DNA of 64,000 bases from Alteribacter populi (GCF_002352765.1 NZ_KZ293963.1:1696368-1760367); one strand, 5' to 3'; shown: positions 1 to 7,906, counted from the first letter of the stretch. The notes: generated by a model from the letters alone, not told the origin. Translations and numbers: made by a program.

Positions 1-243
1 TTTTTCCCGAGGTATTTAACACCTTCAAAAAAACATACGTATGCTTTTAGCTTCATAAATCGGTAACGGGGTGGCCGTCAATAGTTAATAAGCTCCTTTT
101 TCGTGCGGTTCCCTATTGAAGTTCAGAGGTGGTAATTTACTTTCCATTACTTAGGAAGCTTTCAGCCAGTGACTTCCCTCTCTTTACAAGATGTAAAAGT
201 GAAATCGTGTCCTCATCGTAACTGCTTTTCATATCTACTTATG
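1..243 (-). promoter_or_regulatory. T-box leader (5' part), probably of thrS
   Basis: Read on the minus strand, this RNA has the order of a T-box stem I: GATGAGGAC near its base, an AGAGAGGGAAG distal-arm segment, then ATTACCACCTCTGAAC, which looks like a specifier loop with ACC (threonine) at about 131-133. Stem II-like sequence CCCCGTTACCG and further hairpins follow. The T-box/antiterminator sequence itself is not seen and should lie beyond the left edge. In Bacillus, thrS follows ytxC and is controlled by tRNA-Thr through a T-box, so the position fits. The assignment is inferred from motif order and synteny; the downstream gene is not in the window. Confidence 0.7.
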
Positions 244-249
244 ATACGT

Positions 250-278
250 ATTATAATAACCTCATTTCAGAAAAGCAA
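250..278 (-). promoter_or_regulatory. Sigma-A promoter of the T-box leader
   Basis: The minus strand reads TTGCTT, a 17-nt spacer, then a perfect TATAAT (250-255). The predicted start near 243 is just ahead of the stem I sequence, so this promoter should drive the T-box leader and thrS independently of ytxC. Confidence 0.65.
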
Positions 279-383
279 GGACTAATTGAAGTTTCCTCTT
301 TTTTCAACACGCACCAATTTAATAAGTTTTTCATTATTATTGACGGGTACCTTATCTCTATACACAAATTAAGAAATTTGATT

Positions 384-1223
384 TTAGCAAAAAGAAATTC
401 GTTCTTCGAAAATGGCTAATAATGTTCGTACAACTGGGCCTTCTTCCACTTCTTTACTATCATGAAGAAAAACTTTTCTTGGAGCCATACTCACCAATGG
501 ACTGATAATTCGTTCTGATACCGGAAGCGTCCCGTCAAATGCAACTCTATCGTCCAACATCCGCAGAATTTCCGGTAACGTAAAACGGTTCCATGAATGA
601 TCGTAAATCGACACAGGCTGATCACTTAATACAACATGGACAGCTTTAATCTTTGGTGACTCCTGAGCCAGATATTGTCTGCATGATTCTACCATCGTCT
701 GATACTCTTGCTCCATTTTATATTCGTCGATGGCAACTTCAACAGCTTCGATGAGGCCTTTTCTTAGCTTCCGGAGCCGGAATTGGATAAAGGACTCGTA
801 GGAAAACTTTGACGTTTCGTTTAAAATTTCACAAAAAAGCAAATGTAATTGGCGCTGTAGAAAAGATAAGTTATCCTCTAACTGAATATCTGGATGTTCA
901 TCTGCAATGATATCCCAAGCTAGTGCAACAATTTCATTAGACTCATTGACCTCTTGATAATAAAAGTGATTTCGTACCACGTCTTCAAGCCATGACTTTA
1001 AGTACACTTTTAATGTAAAATTTGTCATTACTGCGGCGACTGTCGTTAAAATTTCGTTTCGTTCTTGTTCGCCTGCATGTACGACCACCTCTACTTGAGT
1101 ATCGTTTTTTCCTGTCACTAAGTCGACACTTTTACTTAAGTTTTCAAAACTCCCTACAGAGGCTTTAAGTTGCTCGCAGCAACTTAAGCACCTTTGTTTA
1201 TCTTCAAACTGAATCGTTACCAA
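384..1223 (-). CDS. ytxC: YtxC family putative sporulation protein
   Basis: This gene encodes a member of the YtxC family, a conserved Bacillus protein of unknown biochemical role that is classed as sporulation-related. The frame stays open upstream to a TTG at 1289, but that start has no good ribosome binding site. The TTG at 1223 lies 6 nt after GGGAGGGG and gives 279 residues, close to the 281 of the B. subtilis protein, so I chose it. The protein is soluble, rich in charged and aromatic residues, and has no evident signal peptide or membrane segment. It sits between mqnC and the presumed thrS leader, the usual YtxC position. The family call rests on synteny, length and general resemblance, not on a catalytic motif. 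Confidence 0.8.
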   Translation of the reverse strand: MVTIQFEDKQRCLSCCEQLKASVGSFENLSKSVDLVTGKNDTQVEVVVHAGEQERNEILTTVAAVMTNFTLKVYLKSWLEDVVRNHFYYQEVNESNEIVALAWDIIADEHPDIQLEDNLSFLQRQLHLLFCEILNETSKFSYESFIQFRLRKLRKGLIEAVEVAIDEYKMEQEYQTMVESCRQYLAQESPKIKAVHVVLSDQPVSIYDHSWNRFTLPEILRMLDDRVAFDGTLPVSERIISPLVSMAPRKVFLHDSKEVEEGPVVRTLLAIFEERISFC

Positions 1224-1355
1224 CGGCAGCCCCTCCCAAACGTGCAAATCGAGTTGAGGGTCAAGACGTCTACCTGCTCTGTTCATCAACTCTTTGCAAA
1301 CATCTAGTACATATATATGGGGCTGTCCTTATTTTATGAATAGTCTCTGTAAGAA

Positions 1356-1406
1356 GCCTTAGTTGAACTTAAACTTTTTTCGTAAAGAACCTAAAGTATA
1401 AATAAA
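1356..1406. repeat. Short post-terminator repeat, copy 1
   Basis: The stretch GCCTTAGTTGAACTTAAACTT followed by TAAAGTATAAATAAA resembles copies at 14621-14677 and 56707-56769. All three lie just beyond (on the minus strand) a factor-independent terminator. The copy has an internal inverted repeat of the type ACTTATACTT/AAAGTATAA. Its function is unknown. Confidence 0.45.
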
Positions 1407-1446
1407 AATGACGCAGCTTGAATGATTCTCAAGCTGCGTCATTTTA
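1406..1446 (-). terminator. Terminator downstream of mqnC
   Basis: A nearly perfect hairpin with arms AAATGACGCAGCTTGA and TCAAGCTGCGTCATTT and a 6-7 nt loop is followed on the minus strand by TTTATTTA. It starts a few bases after the mqnC stop and separates it from ytxC. Confidence 0.85.
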
Positions 1447-1454
1447 CAATAATC

Positions 1455-2561
1455 CTAGTTTTGCATAACAAAATCTTTATCTGCTTGTTCTTCTTCCTTA
1501 AATACACGAAGAGTGCTGTACTTCGTGTCGCGCTGAGCTGGTGTTTTGCCTGCTTCACGAATGAGGCGCAGGATCAAATTCGTGTCCACTTTATGCGTCG
1601 CGCCAGCAGCTGAAACCACATTTTCTTCAATCATTGTACTGCCGAAATCGTTACAGCCATACGTCAATGACTTCTTCCCGATTTCTGGTCCCATCGTAAC
1701 CCACGAAGATTGGAAATTAGGAACGTTGTCTAAGAAAATACGAGCAATAGCTAAGTTTTTTAAATATTCATCAGGTGTCACTTTTTCCGCTTTCATATTC
1801 GTATTATCAGGTTGGAATGTCCAAGGAATAAACGCAAGGAAACAATTCGTTTCATCTTGCGCGTCACGAACACGCTTTAAATGAAGTGCGCGCTCCTCAC
1901 TTGTTTCACCAAATCCGATAACCATAGTTGCCGTTCCGTGCATGCCGACTTTTTTCGCCGTTTTCATGCACTCAATCCATTCTTCCCAAGTACCTTTAAG
2001 GCGACTGATTCGCTTTCTCGTACGGTTATCAAGAATTTCAGCTCCGCCGCCTGGTAGAGAGTCCAAGCCTGCTTTATGTAGCTCCGTTAGAACTTCTTCT
2101 AACGACAGCCCAGATACTTCAACCATTTTCCAGATCTCTGCTGGTGAAAAAGAATGCATCGTAATATCAAACCTCTTTTTAATTTCCTTCAGCAGATCAG
2201 TATAATAGCTAAATGGAAGATCTGGATTCGTTCCACCTTGCATGAGTATCTCTGTTCCATCGACGTCAATCGTTTCCTGGATTTTATCAAAAATAACGTT
2301 ATCGTCTAATACATAGCCTTCTTCATGTCCTGGTGGACGATAGAAAGCACAAAAGCGGCAATACGTATCACAAAAATTTGTATAGTTAACATTTCTTCCA
2401 ATGACAAAAGTCGTAATCGGCTCCGGGTGCCACTTTTGCATCATTTCGTTCGCCACTGCGCCAATTTTCTCAACTTCATTGCTCTCATACAGTTGAACGG
2501 CATCTTCTACTGAAATCCGTTCTCCTGCTCGAGCACGCTCTAAGATGTGATCAACGCTCAT
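1455..2561 (-). CDS. mqnC: Cyclic dehypoxanthinyl futalosine synthase (radical SAM)
   Basis: MqnC converts dehypoxanthine futalosine to its cyclic form, a radical S-adenosylmethionine step of the futalosine route to menaquinone. The 368-residue protein has the radical SAM cluster motif CxxxCxxC at C64, C68 and C71 (CDTYCRFCAFYR). It also has QGGTNPDLP and HSFSPAEI segments that fit MqnC rather than the sister enzyme MqnE. The ATG follows a GGGGGAT ribosome binding site. The gene lies downstream of dnaI in the same direction, with a probable promoter of its own in the 117-bp gap and a strong terminator after it. B. subtilis uses the classical Men pathway and has no gene here; some alkaliphilic bacilli use futalosine. 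No other mqn gene is in the window. Confidence 0.88.
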   Translation of the reverse strand: MSVDHILERARAGERISVEDAVQLYESNEVEKIGAVANEMMQKWHPEPITTFVIGRNVNYTNFCDTYCRFCAFYRPPGHEEGYVLDDNVIFDKIQETIDVDGTEILMQGGTNPDLPFSYYTDLLKEIKKRFDITMHSFSPAEIWKMVEVSGLSLEEVLTELHKAGLDSLPGGGAEILDNRTRKRISRLKGTWEEWIECMKTAKKVGMHGTATMVIGFGETSEERALHLKRVRDAQDETNCFLAFIPWTFQPDNTNMKAEKVTPDEYLKNLAIARIFLDNVPNFQSSWVTMGPEIGKKSLTYGCNDFGSTMIEENVVSAAGATHKVDTNLILRLIREAGKTPAQRDTKYSTLRVFKEEEQADKDFVMQN

Positions 2562-2597
2562 ATTTTATATCCCCCATCCTGAAAAAGCTTTCAATCT

Positions 2598-2626
2598 ATT
2601 AAACCTATCGTAACATAGAATTCCAA
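2598..2626 (-). promoter_or_regulatory. Candidate sigma-A promoter of mqnC
   Basis: The minus strand has TTGGAA (2621-2626), a 17-nt spacer and TTTAAT (2598-2603), some 35 bp ahead of the mqnC start. It would allow mqnC expression independent of dnaB-dnaI. Confidence 0.45.
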
Positions 2627-2678
2627 CAAATAAATAGGAAAAGCACAGGCCTCTCCGTGGTTTGACGGTCTCATTCCG

Positions 2679-3623
2679 TTAATTGTTATACGTACGGCGG
2701 TTCACGCCATCCATGTACACTTCCTCATTCAAATGGCGAATCCGCTCCATAATGCGCTTCGCTTTCAACTCTTCAATATTTTCAACGCCGCCTTTTTGCG
2801 TATAGGTCAGATGTGCTTCTAAATCTTCGAGATCGTAATTAGAGGTAAAAATCGTCGGCAGCTTTTCCATCATTCGATATTGCAATAATGCTCCTAATAT
2901 TTCATCACGTACCCAGGCACTCATCGTTTCAGCTCCGATGTCATCTAAAATAAGCACCGGCACTCGCTTCACTGTTTCCAATTTGTCCTGGTAGCTCCCG
3001 TCTGCAATGCCTTGCTTAAGCTCACGGAAAAAATCCGGTGTATAAATGATCATCGATTCGATCTTTCGCTCTGCTAATGCATTACTCACTGCCCCCATAA
3101 GATATGTTTTCCCAACGCCGAATTTACCGGTAATGTAAAGCCCCTTGCCGTCTTCTCCTGGAACAACGCCATGAGAAAATTTCAGCGCTTTTTCGATTGC
3201 ATCCACTCGTGACTCATTATCCGGATCAATATCCTTAAAAGTCACCGCTACAATTTCTTTTGGTATATATAAGCTTTTAATAAACGATGCTTGCCGTTTC
3301 CGCTCGTCCGCTTTTCGCTTTAAAGGACATGGATGATACGAAATATGAATGTCATCTCTGTACATTTTCAACTCGGGTTGAAAGCCGTTCATCAAATTCG
3401 GGCAGTTCTCAAGTCCTGGACAGCTGTCACAATGCTCCCATTCTTTTTTAAACTGAAACAAATCATTTAATTGACGTTCGATTTGTGCACTCGCAAGCCC
3501 TGGGTTTCGGGCTAGAAACTTCTGAATCCGCTCGTCTTGCAGCACCTCCTGCATTAAAGCTTCAAGCCTTTTTTCAAAATTTCCTCCAGATAGCTTCTTT
3601 ATGGATTCACCAATCGGTTCCAC
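2679..3623 (-). CDS. dnaI: Primosomal protein DnaI (helicase loader)
   Basis: DnaI is the AAA+ ATPase that loads the replicative helicase at origins and restarted forks, working with DnaB and DnaD. The start used is GTG at 3623, which follows GGGAGGGG and gives VEPIGESIK, matching the N-terminus of B. subtilis DnaI; a longer frame to 3656 would overlap dnaB without a better site. The product is 314 residues. An N-terminal cysteine cluster (CDSCPGLENC, then HPC near residue 99) fits the zinc-bearing helicase-binding domain. The Walker A motif GKFGVGKT is near residues 166-173 and the Walker B region reads VLILDDIGAE. It begins 16 bp after the dnaB stop, so the two are probably co-transcribed. 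Confidence 0.95.
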   Translation of the reverse strand: MEPIGESIKKLSGGNFEKRLEALMQEVLQDERIQKFLARNPGLASAQIERQLNDLFQFKKEWEHCDSCPGLENCPNLMNGFQPELKMYRDDIHISYHPCPLKRKADERKRQASFIKSLYIPKEIVAVTFKDIDPDNESRVDAIEKALKFSHGVVPGEDGKGLYITGKFGVGKTYLMGAVSNALAERKIESMIIYTPDFFRELKQGIADGSYQDKLETVKRVPVLILDDIGAETMSAWVRDEILGALLQYRMMEKLPTIFTSNYDLEDLEAHLTYTQKGGVENIEELKAKRIMERIRHLNEEVYMDGVNRRTYNN

Positions 3624-3639
3624 GTTGACCCCTCCCTTA

Positions 3640-5064
3640 CTATTTCTTTTGCTCAAACTGCTGCATTAATTTTGCAAGCTCTTCCTTTTTCCGCTCAAGG
3701 TTTACGTTCGTTTCACCGTTCGCTTCACTCAGCTTAGGCTGCTCGTTTCCTTTTTCTTTTTCCTGAGCAAGCCACTTTGGCAACCGCTCTTTTCTCACAT
3801 TTCTATTATTTTTCGTTTGTCTTTTACCGCTTGACTTTTGCGGTCCTTGCTGGAATTCTTTTCGCTTTTTGTTTTCTTGTTTAGCAATGACCATCGCTTG
3901 ATTGACAGTTTGAATATTTTTACGGCTCCATTGCCCGGCAATCTTGTCCGCGAATCCTTTTGTTAGTTTCATGTCGTTAATCATTAAAATGTAATCAATC
4001 AACACATTAACGACCCCAGGCGGTAATCGGTAATCCAAAAGTAAATGTTCAACGATTTCCATATCAGCAGGTGGTACTTGGGCACCATCGCTTCGATTTT
4101 GCATCATATCCATTGGTGACGTCGTATCATAATAATGAATCATCTTCTCTTCTTCAGTTGTAGGCTCCGTTATATTTGAGGTTAGGTGTGCAGGCTGCTT
4201 CCTCAATGCTAGTTTAGGCGGATCCTGGCTATACAGCATCCGGTATCTTCTCTGAATTTGTTTTCGGAGCTCTGATATATTGAGGGCATCTTCATGGACC
4301 ATTGTATCTTGAATAAACTTGCTCATTTCCATAGGCTCTACTTTATAGACAAAAGCAAGCTGAGCAATGGTCCGTTTGATCTGTTCTTTTTCCAAAGCTT
4401 CTTTGTTAATAAATGGTGGTAAATCAGCAAGCATTAGATCGAAATCAAAATCCTGTCCCTCAAACTGATAAGAATTTCCGTTTCCTTTACGCTGTTCGCC
4501 TCTAATAACATCCCCAGTTTGATCTTCCACTTCGATTTGAGAAGAAACCATTTCGGAATGATGAAGGCTCTGAAACACATGATCAAAAGCCTGAGTGACT
4601 TCTTCTAAATCCTCTGTTTCATGTTTGGGGAGAATAAACCGATTGCGTATGCGTCTGTACTGCTCTTTCCCTAATCGATTATATAAAAAGACACTTAGGA
4701 CATCGTCTTTAAAAAATGCATCTGGATTAACAGGTTTATTTAATTCATAAATATATACGACTTCATCTTCTTCGTTCTTACGATAAGTGGACACTAAACC
4801 GATTGCTTCCAATTTTTTTCGTTCACTAAAAAGTTCATTTAAAGGCCTGCCGGTTAATACCATCAGTGTTTGGTGCTGTCTTTCCGGTAATTCCGAATCC
4901 GCAGCCTCTGCTTCGCTCCAGAGGGTTAGATACAAACTGTATGCTAGTGAACCAATTAATGGCTGGTACAACAACGTTAAGACATCCCGATCCGTTTCAT
5001 GTAGTTTATCTTTCATTTGCACAAGGTACCGATCTATGGGTAAAAGTTCCTTCCAATGCATCAT
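3640..5064 (-). CDS. dnaB: Replication initiation and membrane attachment protein DnaB
   Basis: This is the Firmicutes DnaB (not the helicase), which acts with DnaD and DnaI in helicase loading and in membrane attachment of the origin. I chose the ATG at 5064, behind AAGGTGGAG, giving 474 residues against 472 in B. subtilis; the N-terminus MHWKELLPIDRYLV matches the family. The frame continues upstream to 5154 but without a ribosome binding site. The segment TLLYQPLIGSLAYSLYLTLW near residue 40 is typical. A lysine- and glutamine-rich C-terminal tail follows the second DnaB/DnaD-like domain. It forms an operon with dnaI. In B. subtilis nrdR lies just upstream, whereas here 580 bp of repeat sequence separates the two. 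Confidence 0.95.
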   Translation of the reverse strand: MMHWKELLPIDRYLVQMKDKLHETDRDVLTLLYQPLIGSLAYSLYLTLWSEAEAADSELPERQHQTLMVLTGRPLNELFSERKKLEAIGLVSTYRKNEEDEVVYIYELNKPVNPDAFFKDDVLSVFLYNRLGKEQYRRIRNRFILPKHETEDLEEVTQAFDHVFQSLHHSEMVSSQIEVEDQTGDVIRGEQRKGNGNSYQFEGQDFDFDLMLADLPPFINKEALEKEQIKRTIAQLAFVYKVEPMEMSKFIQDTMVHEDALNISELRKQIQRRYRMLYSQDPPKLALRKQPAHLTSNITEPTTEEEKMIHYYDTTSPMDMMQNRSDGAQVPPADMEIVEHLLLDYRLPPGVVNVLIDYILMINDMKLTKGFADKIAGQWSRKNIQTVNQAMVIAKQENKKRKEFQQGPQKSSGKRQTKNNRNVRKERLPKWLAQEKEKGNEQPKLSEANGETNVNLERKKEELAKLMQQFEQKK

Positions 5065-5160
5065 AAGCTCCACCTTACTTCTCATAACATCACTTTGTCT
5101 TTTTCCATTGTACCAAAATCTATCGGACGTCTGTATGGAATTTGTTAGGTACAATAGTAG

Positions 5161-5452
5161 TAGCTGTTTCCTAAAAGATTGTTTCTTTTGATAAGATAAG
5201 ATCTTCGTTCGGATCCGCTACAGGCGGACGCTTTCACTCCAGGGCACAAGGGCGACATCCGTTCTTCCTTCACTTCGTTCGGATTCACGGTGGCTTCTTT
5301 GCCGCGGGCAACGCTTCAGCCTCCTTCTGGGGAACCACCTTGCAGGGTCTTCAGTCGTTGCTTTTCCCGCTGGTGTCACCGCCTTTCGCTCTTTCGTTCT
5401 ATAAATCAAAAACAACCCCTTTGCGAATAGAACCTTTATTAAAACAGCGTTA
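5161..5452. repeat. Interspersed repeat of the GTTTCCTAAAAGATT family, long copy
   Basis: This gene-free stretch begins GCTGTTTCCTAAAAGATTG and ends TTTATTAAAACAGCGTTA. Both ends are shared with a shorter copy at 43991-44142, which lacks about 170 bp of the middle. The central part contains CAACGCTTCAGCCTCCT, also found in the MITE-like elements near 9.1, 23.8 and 61.2 kb, so the families share modules. A 65-codon open frame inside is ignored: it follows the repeat, not a ribosome binding site. Confidence 0.6.
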
Positions 5453-5523
5453 ACTTCCGCCGCATGTTTTAACGTCTCAGGGGTGCTATCGCCTTTACCT
5501 CATTAAAATTCTTAATCACTAAA

Positions 5524-5576
5524 AGACACTCGCAAAGCGCCTGGAGCTAGACACTGAAAAGTGGATTTATATGGTT
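5524..5576. repeat. AGCTAGACAC repeat, copy 1
   Basis: The segment GGAGCTAGACACTGAAAAG followed by TGGATTTATATGG matches a copy at 14556-14608 (GAAGCTAGACACAGAAACG, TAGATTTTTATG). Both lie downstream of a minus-strand terminator. No coding potential is seen. Confidence 0.5.
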
Positions 5577-5591
5577 ACTCAATCTCAAACG

Positions 5592-5639
5592 AAAAAAGAG
5601 CTCCTTCCCCTTCAGACCTAAGGATGGAGGCTCTTCTTA
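5592..5639 (-). terminator. Terminator downstream of nrdR
   Basis: On the minus strand AAGAGCCTCCATCCTT pairs with AAGGGGAAGGAGCTCTT, followed by a T run. It lies a few bases beyond the nrdR stop. Confidence 0.75.
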
Positions 5640-5646
5640 TTTCTAA

Positions 5647-6117
5647 TTAAGAATTGTTTTGGTCAGCTTTCTTTAAAAGGTCTTTTAACTCCTCGACAAA
5701 GACATTAATATCTTTAAATTGCCGGTATACAGAAGCAAAACGAACATACGCAACATCATCAATTCCTGCGAGATATTCCATCACCTGTTCCCCGATATCA
5801 TGACTATCAATTTCGGAAATTCCTTGATTTCTCAAGTCCCTCTCCACTTGATCAATGACATTTTCAAGCTTCTCAAGAGGTACTGGTCGCTTCTCACAAG
5901 CACGAATGAGTCCGCGCAGCATTTTTTCCCTACTAAACTCTTCTCGGTTCCCATCTTTTTTGACGACGATCAACGGCGTCTTTTCTACCCGTTCAAATGT
6001 AGTATATCGATATCCACATGACTCACATTCTCTCCTGCGTCGTATCGAACGGCTTTCATCACTGGGACGGGAATCTAAGACTCGTGTTCCATTATGTTGA
6101 CAGTTTGGACATCTCAT
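5647..6117 (-). CDS. nrdR: Transcriptional repressor NrdR
   Basis: NrdR represses ribonucleotide reductase genes in response to nucleotide binding. The 156-residue product has the expected N-terminal zinc ribbon (C3, C6, C31, C34) with the basic RSIRRRRECESCGYRYTTFER segment. An ATP-cone domain follows (VKKDGNREEFSREKMLRGLIRACEKRPV). Length and order are standard for the family. The ATG follows AAAGGGAGAGG. A terminator follows at once, so it appears monocistronic, although in many bacilli it precedes dnaB. Confidence 0.97.
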   Translation of the reverse strand: MRCPNCQHNGTRVLDSRPSDESRSIRRRRECESCGYRYTTFERVEKTPLIVVKKDGNREEFSREKMLRGLIRACEKRPVPLEKLENVIDQVERDLRNQGISEIDSHDIGEQVMEYLAGIDDVAYVRFASVYRQFKDINVFVEELKDLLKKADQNNS

Positions 6118-6174
6118 TTTATCCTCTCCCTTTTTTGTCGTCCGTTCTTGTTAAAGGATGTTCAAACATGCGCC

Positions 6175-6588
6175 TTAAAACCCTTGTGTAAGGTTATCAC
6201 CAATACCGGTGCCAACAAAGGTAAGACGCCCGTTCAAGTTTTTATACTGTTCGTAGATGATTTTACGACTGTAGCCAAAATCAGTAAAAAGAGGCGTATC
6301 GGTTGTCACAGCAAAATCAACAGCAGTACGATACGGTCTTACCATAATGACAGTGATAACCATAAAGATTTTCTTTCCTTGATCGCTGCGCACAATAATT
6401 TCACCGTGTTCTGGAGACGTCGATTTTACCTTAAAGCCCTTCTTTTGATTGATCATTGCCTCTACTTCAGCCATCACTTTTTCTTTTGTCGATTTATAAT
6501 AATGCGTTTTTAATTTCTCGTCTACATGATTTTCTCGTGTTTCTGTATGTGCACTCATATACTTTTGTACTGTATCTTTAAATCCCAT
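6175..6588 (-). CDS. Conserved cytosolic protein of unknown function
   Basis: This 137-residue protein starts at an ATG behind AAGGTGGGA. It has no signal peptide, membrane helix or catalytic motif I can name. The first half is highly charged (ETRENHVDEKLKTHYYKSTKEKVMAEVEAM) and the second half looks like alternating beta strands (GEIIVRSDQGKKIFMVITVIMV). It lies upstream of nrdR on the same strand with a 57-bp gap. Similar cytosolic proteins occur beside nrdR and speD in other bacilli as far as I recall, but I cannot assign a family. Confidence 0.6.
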   Translation of the reverse strand: MGFKDTVQKYMSAHTETRENHVDEKLKTHYYKSTKEKVMAEVEAMINQKKGFKVKSTSPEHGEIIVRSDQGKKIFMVITVIMVRPYRTAVDFAVTTDTPLFTDFGYSRKIIYEQYKNLNGRLTFVGTGIGDNLTQGF

Positions 6589-6805
6589 TATTCATCCCAC
6601 CTTAGCACTTTAAGAATAGCAGGAAATGACAGTTTGTTCAATATTTCCGGAAAATTGGTGCGATTTCTTTGTAGTGAATGGCTCTTTTATTTTGCTATTT
6701 GCTTTTTGATTACATCCTAATGGGTAAAGAGATGTCCAGGGAAAAATTAATACCTTTTACTCACAATACACAGTCATTTCCCAAGCTTGAAATGCCTATA
6801 TTTTA

Positions 6806-7111
6806 ATGAAAGTAAAGGGGGGAACATCAATCGATTTCCTACAATTTGTTGTCGATGAGGCTTTGATTGTCATACCTGTGTTAATGATTATCGGAAAGAT
6901 AATTAAGCAAACTCCCCACGCACCCGACTGGATGATTCCTTATTTCTTGCTTATTTTAGGAATTTTATTTACCGGCATTTTGTTAGGTTTTTCTTTCGAG
7001 TCTTTTATACAAGGAGTTCTCGTAACAGGTGGCGCGGTATATGGCCACCAGCTCATCAAACAGACAAGAAAGCCCAGGAACACCCGCAAAAAGAGGGCGT
7101 CCAAAAGGTAA
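6806..7111 (+). CDS. Small holin-like membrane protein
   Basis: The product has two hydrophobic segments (ALIVIPVLMIIGKIIKQ and WMIPYFLLILGILFTGILLGF) and a very basic tail (KQTRKPRNTRKKRASKR), a layout resembling small phage holins of the Hol44/Phage_holin_5_2 type. No lysin or other phage gene is nearby. The ATG at 6806 has no ribosome binding site. A strong AAAGGGGGG at 6814-6822 lies inside the frame and is followed after 7 nt by an in-frame ATC (6830), giving IDFLQFVVDEALIVIP. The true product may start there. It is convergent with speD. The function in a core region is unknown; it may be a domesticated holin. Confidence 0.65.
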   Translation: MKVKGGTSIDFLQFVVDEALIVIPVLMIIGKIIKQTPHAPDWMIPYFLLILGILFTGILLGFSFESFIQGVLVTGGAVYGHQLIKQTRKPRNTRKKRASKR

Positions 7112-7178
7112 TATATACTTTTCGGTTACCCCTCCTTCTATTGATTGTTGTTGCTCAAACCGATAAAAAGAAGCATGA

Positions 7179-7220
7179 AAAAAGATACTTTCAAAGTATT
7201 TCACTTAAAAAGTATCTTTG
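7179..7220 (-). terminator. Terminator downstream of speD
   Basis: On the minus strand AAAGATACTTT pairs with AAAGTATCTTT, and the second arm runs into TTTTTT. It begins just after the speD stop and may also serve the convergent holin-like gene. Confidence 0.75.
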
Positions 7221-7227
7221 TTGTTCT

Positions 7228-7626
7228 TTATCTAGTAGTAGACAATGGTCTTTCCGTACGCGGTTCTCCAACTTTTATCGGTCCCATGCCACGGGGAATT
7301 TCCACTGCTTCATTTAATTTCGCATCAAGATGTTTCGCAATATAATTTGCAGCAATGTTCGGATCAATTCTGTCACCGCACGTATACACGTCTATGCTAG
7401 CGTAGCCGTGCTCTGGAAAACTGTGAATTGTTAAGTGAGATTCACTAATTATGACTACACCACTAATTCCTTGTGGCGCAAATTTGTGAAAAGCCACTTC
7501 CCGCACTTCTGCACCTGCTTCAAGTGCTGCATTTACAAATAATTTTTCGATAAACCCCATGTCATTAAGCTTCTCGATATCACATTCCCAAAGCTCTGAA
7601 ATGACGTGTCGTCCCATGGTTTCCAT
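7228..7626 (-). CDS. speD: S-adenosylmethionine decarboxylase proenzyme
   Basis: SpeD makes decarboxylated SAM, the aminopropyl donor for spermidine. It is made as a proenzyme that cuts itself to form a pyruvoyl group. The motif SESHLTIHSFPEHGYASIDVYTCG puts the cleavage between E62 and S63, with H68 and C83 as the usual catalytic partners. The 132 residues are close to the class 1B bacterial size (126 in B. subtilis). The ATG follows AAAGGGGGAT. A sigma-A promoter lies about 180 bp upstream, leaving a long leader. It neighbours gapB, as in B. subtilis. Confidence 0.96.
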   Translation of the reverse strand: METMGRHVISELWECDIEKLNDMGFIEKLFVNAALEAGAEVREVAFHKFAPQGISGVVIISESHLTIHSFPEHGYASIDVYTCGDRIDPNIAANYIAKHLDAKLNEAVEIPRGMGPIKVGEPRTERPLSTTR

Positions 7627-7807
7627 ACCGAAATCCCCCTTTACGTATGTTTCATGCCTTCCTTACTAAGCATGGAGGAATGTGATCACTACGGGGGAAA
7701 GTTAGTCCAGAGAGGTCCTAACCCATTAGTAAAGGTTCAAAAATCCTTGAACAATCACTAGTAACGATCATCCCTTCTATTGCTTTTATTCGAAGATCAC
7801 GAAAAAT

Positions 7808-7836
7808 AGTATACTTCGTTTGCATTTTTTTTGCAA
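7808..7836 (-). promoter_or_regulatory. Sigma-A promoter of speD
   Basis: The minus strand shows TTGCAA (7831-7836), a 17-nt spacer and TATACT (7808-7813). The transcript would have a leader of about 175 nt before speD. In that leader I see only weak hairpins and no riboswitch that I recognise. Confidence 0.6.
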
Positions 7837-7906
7837 TGCCTTTTTTGTTCACGATCGGGGGCGATAATGGGGAACCATTACCATCTTTAAAACATCAGCT
7901 CTTTAT

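Noticed and set aside
5218..5415. 65-codon minus-strand open frame between dnaB and nrdR
   Set aside because: It lies inside the long interspersed repeat; the arginine-rich translation reflects base composition and there is no ribosome binding site.
6806..7111. Prophage remnant around the holin-like gene
   Set aside because: No lysin, integrase, structural gene or attachment repeat is present; the neighbours are core genes.
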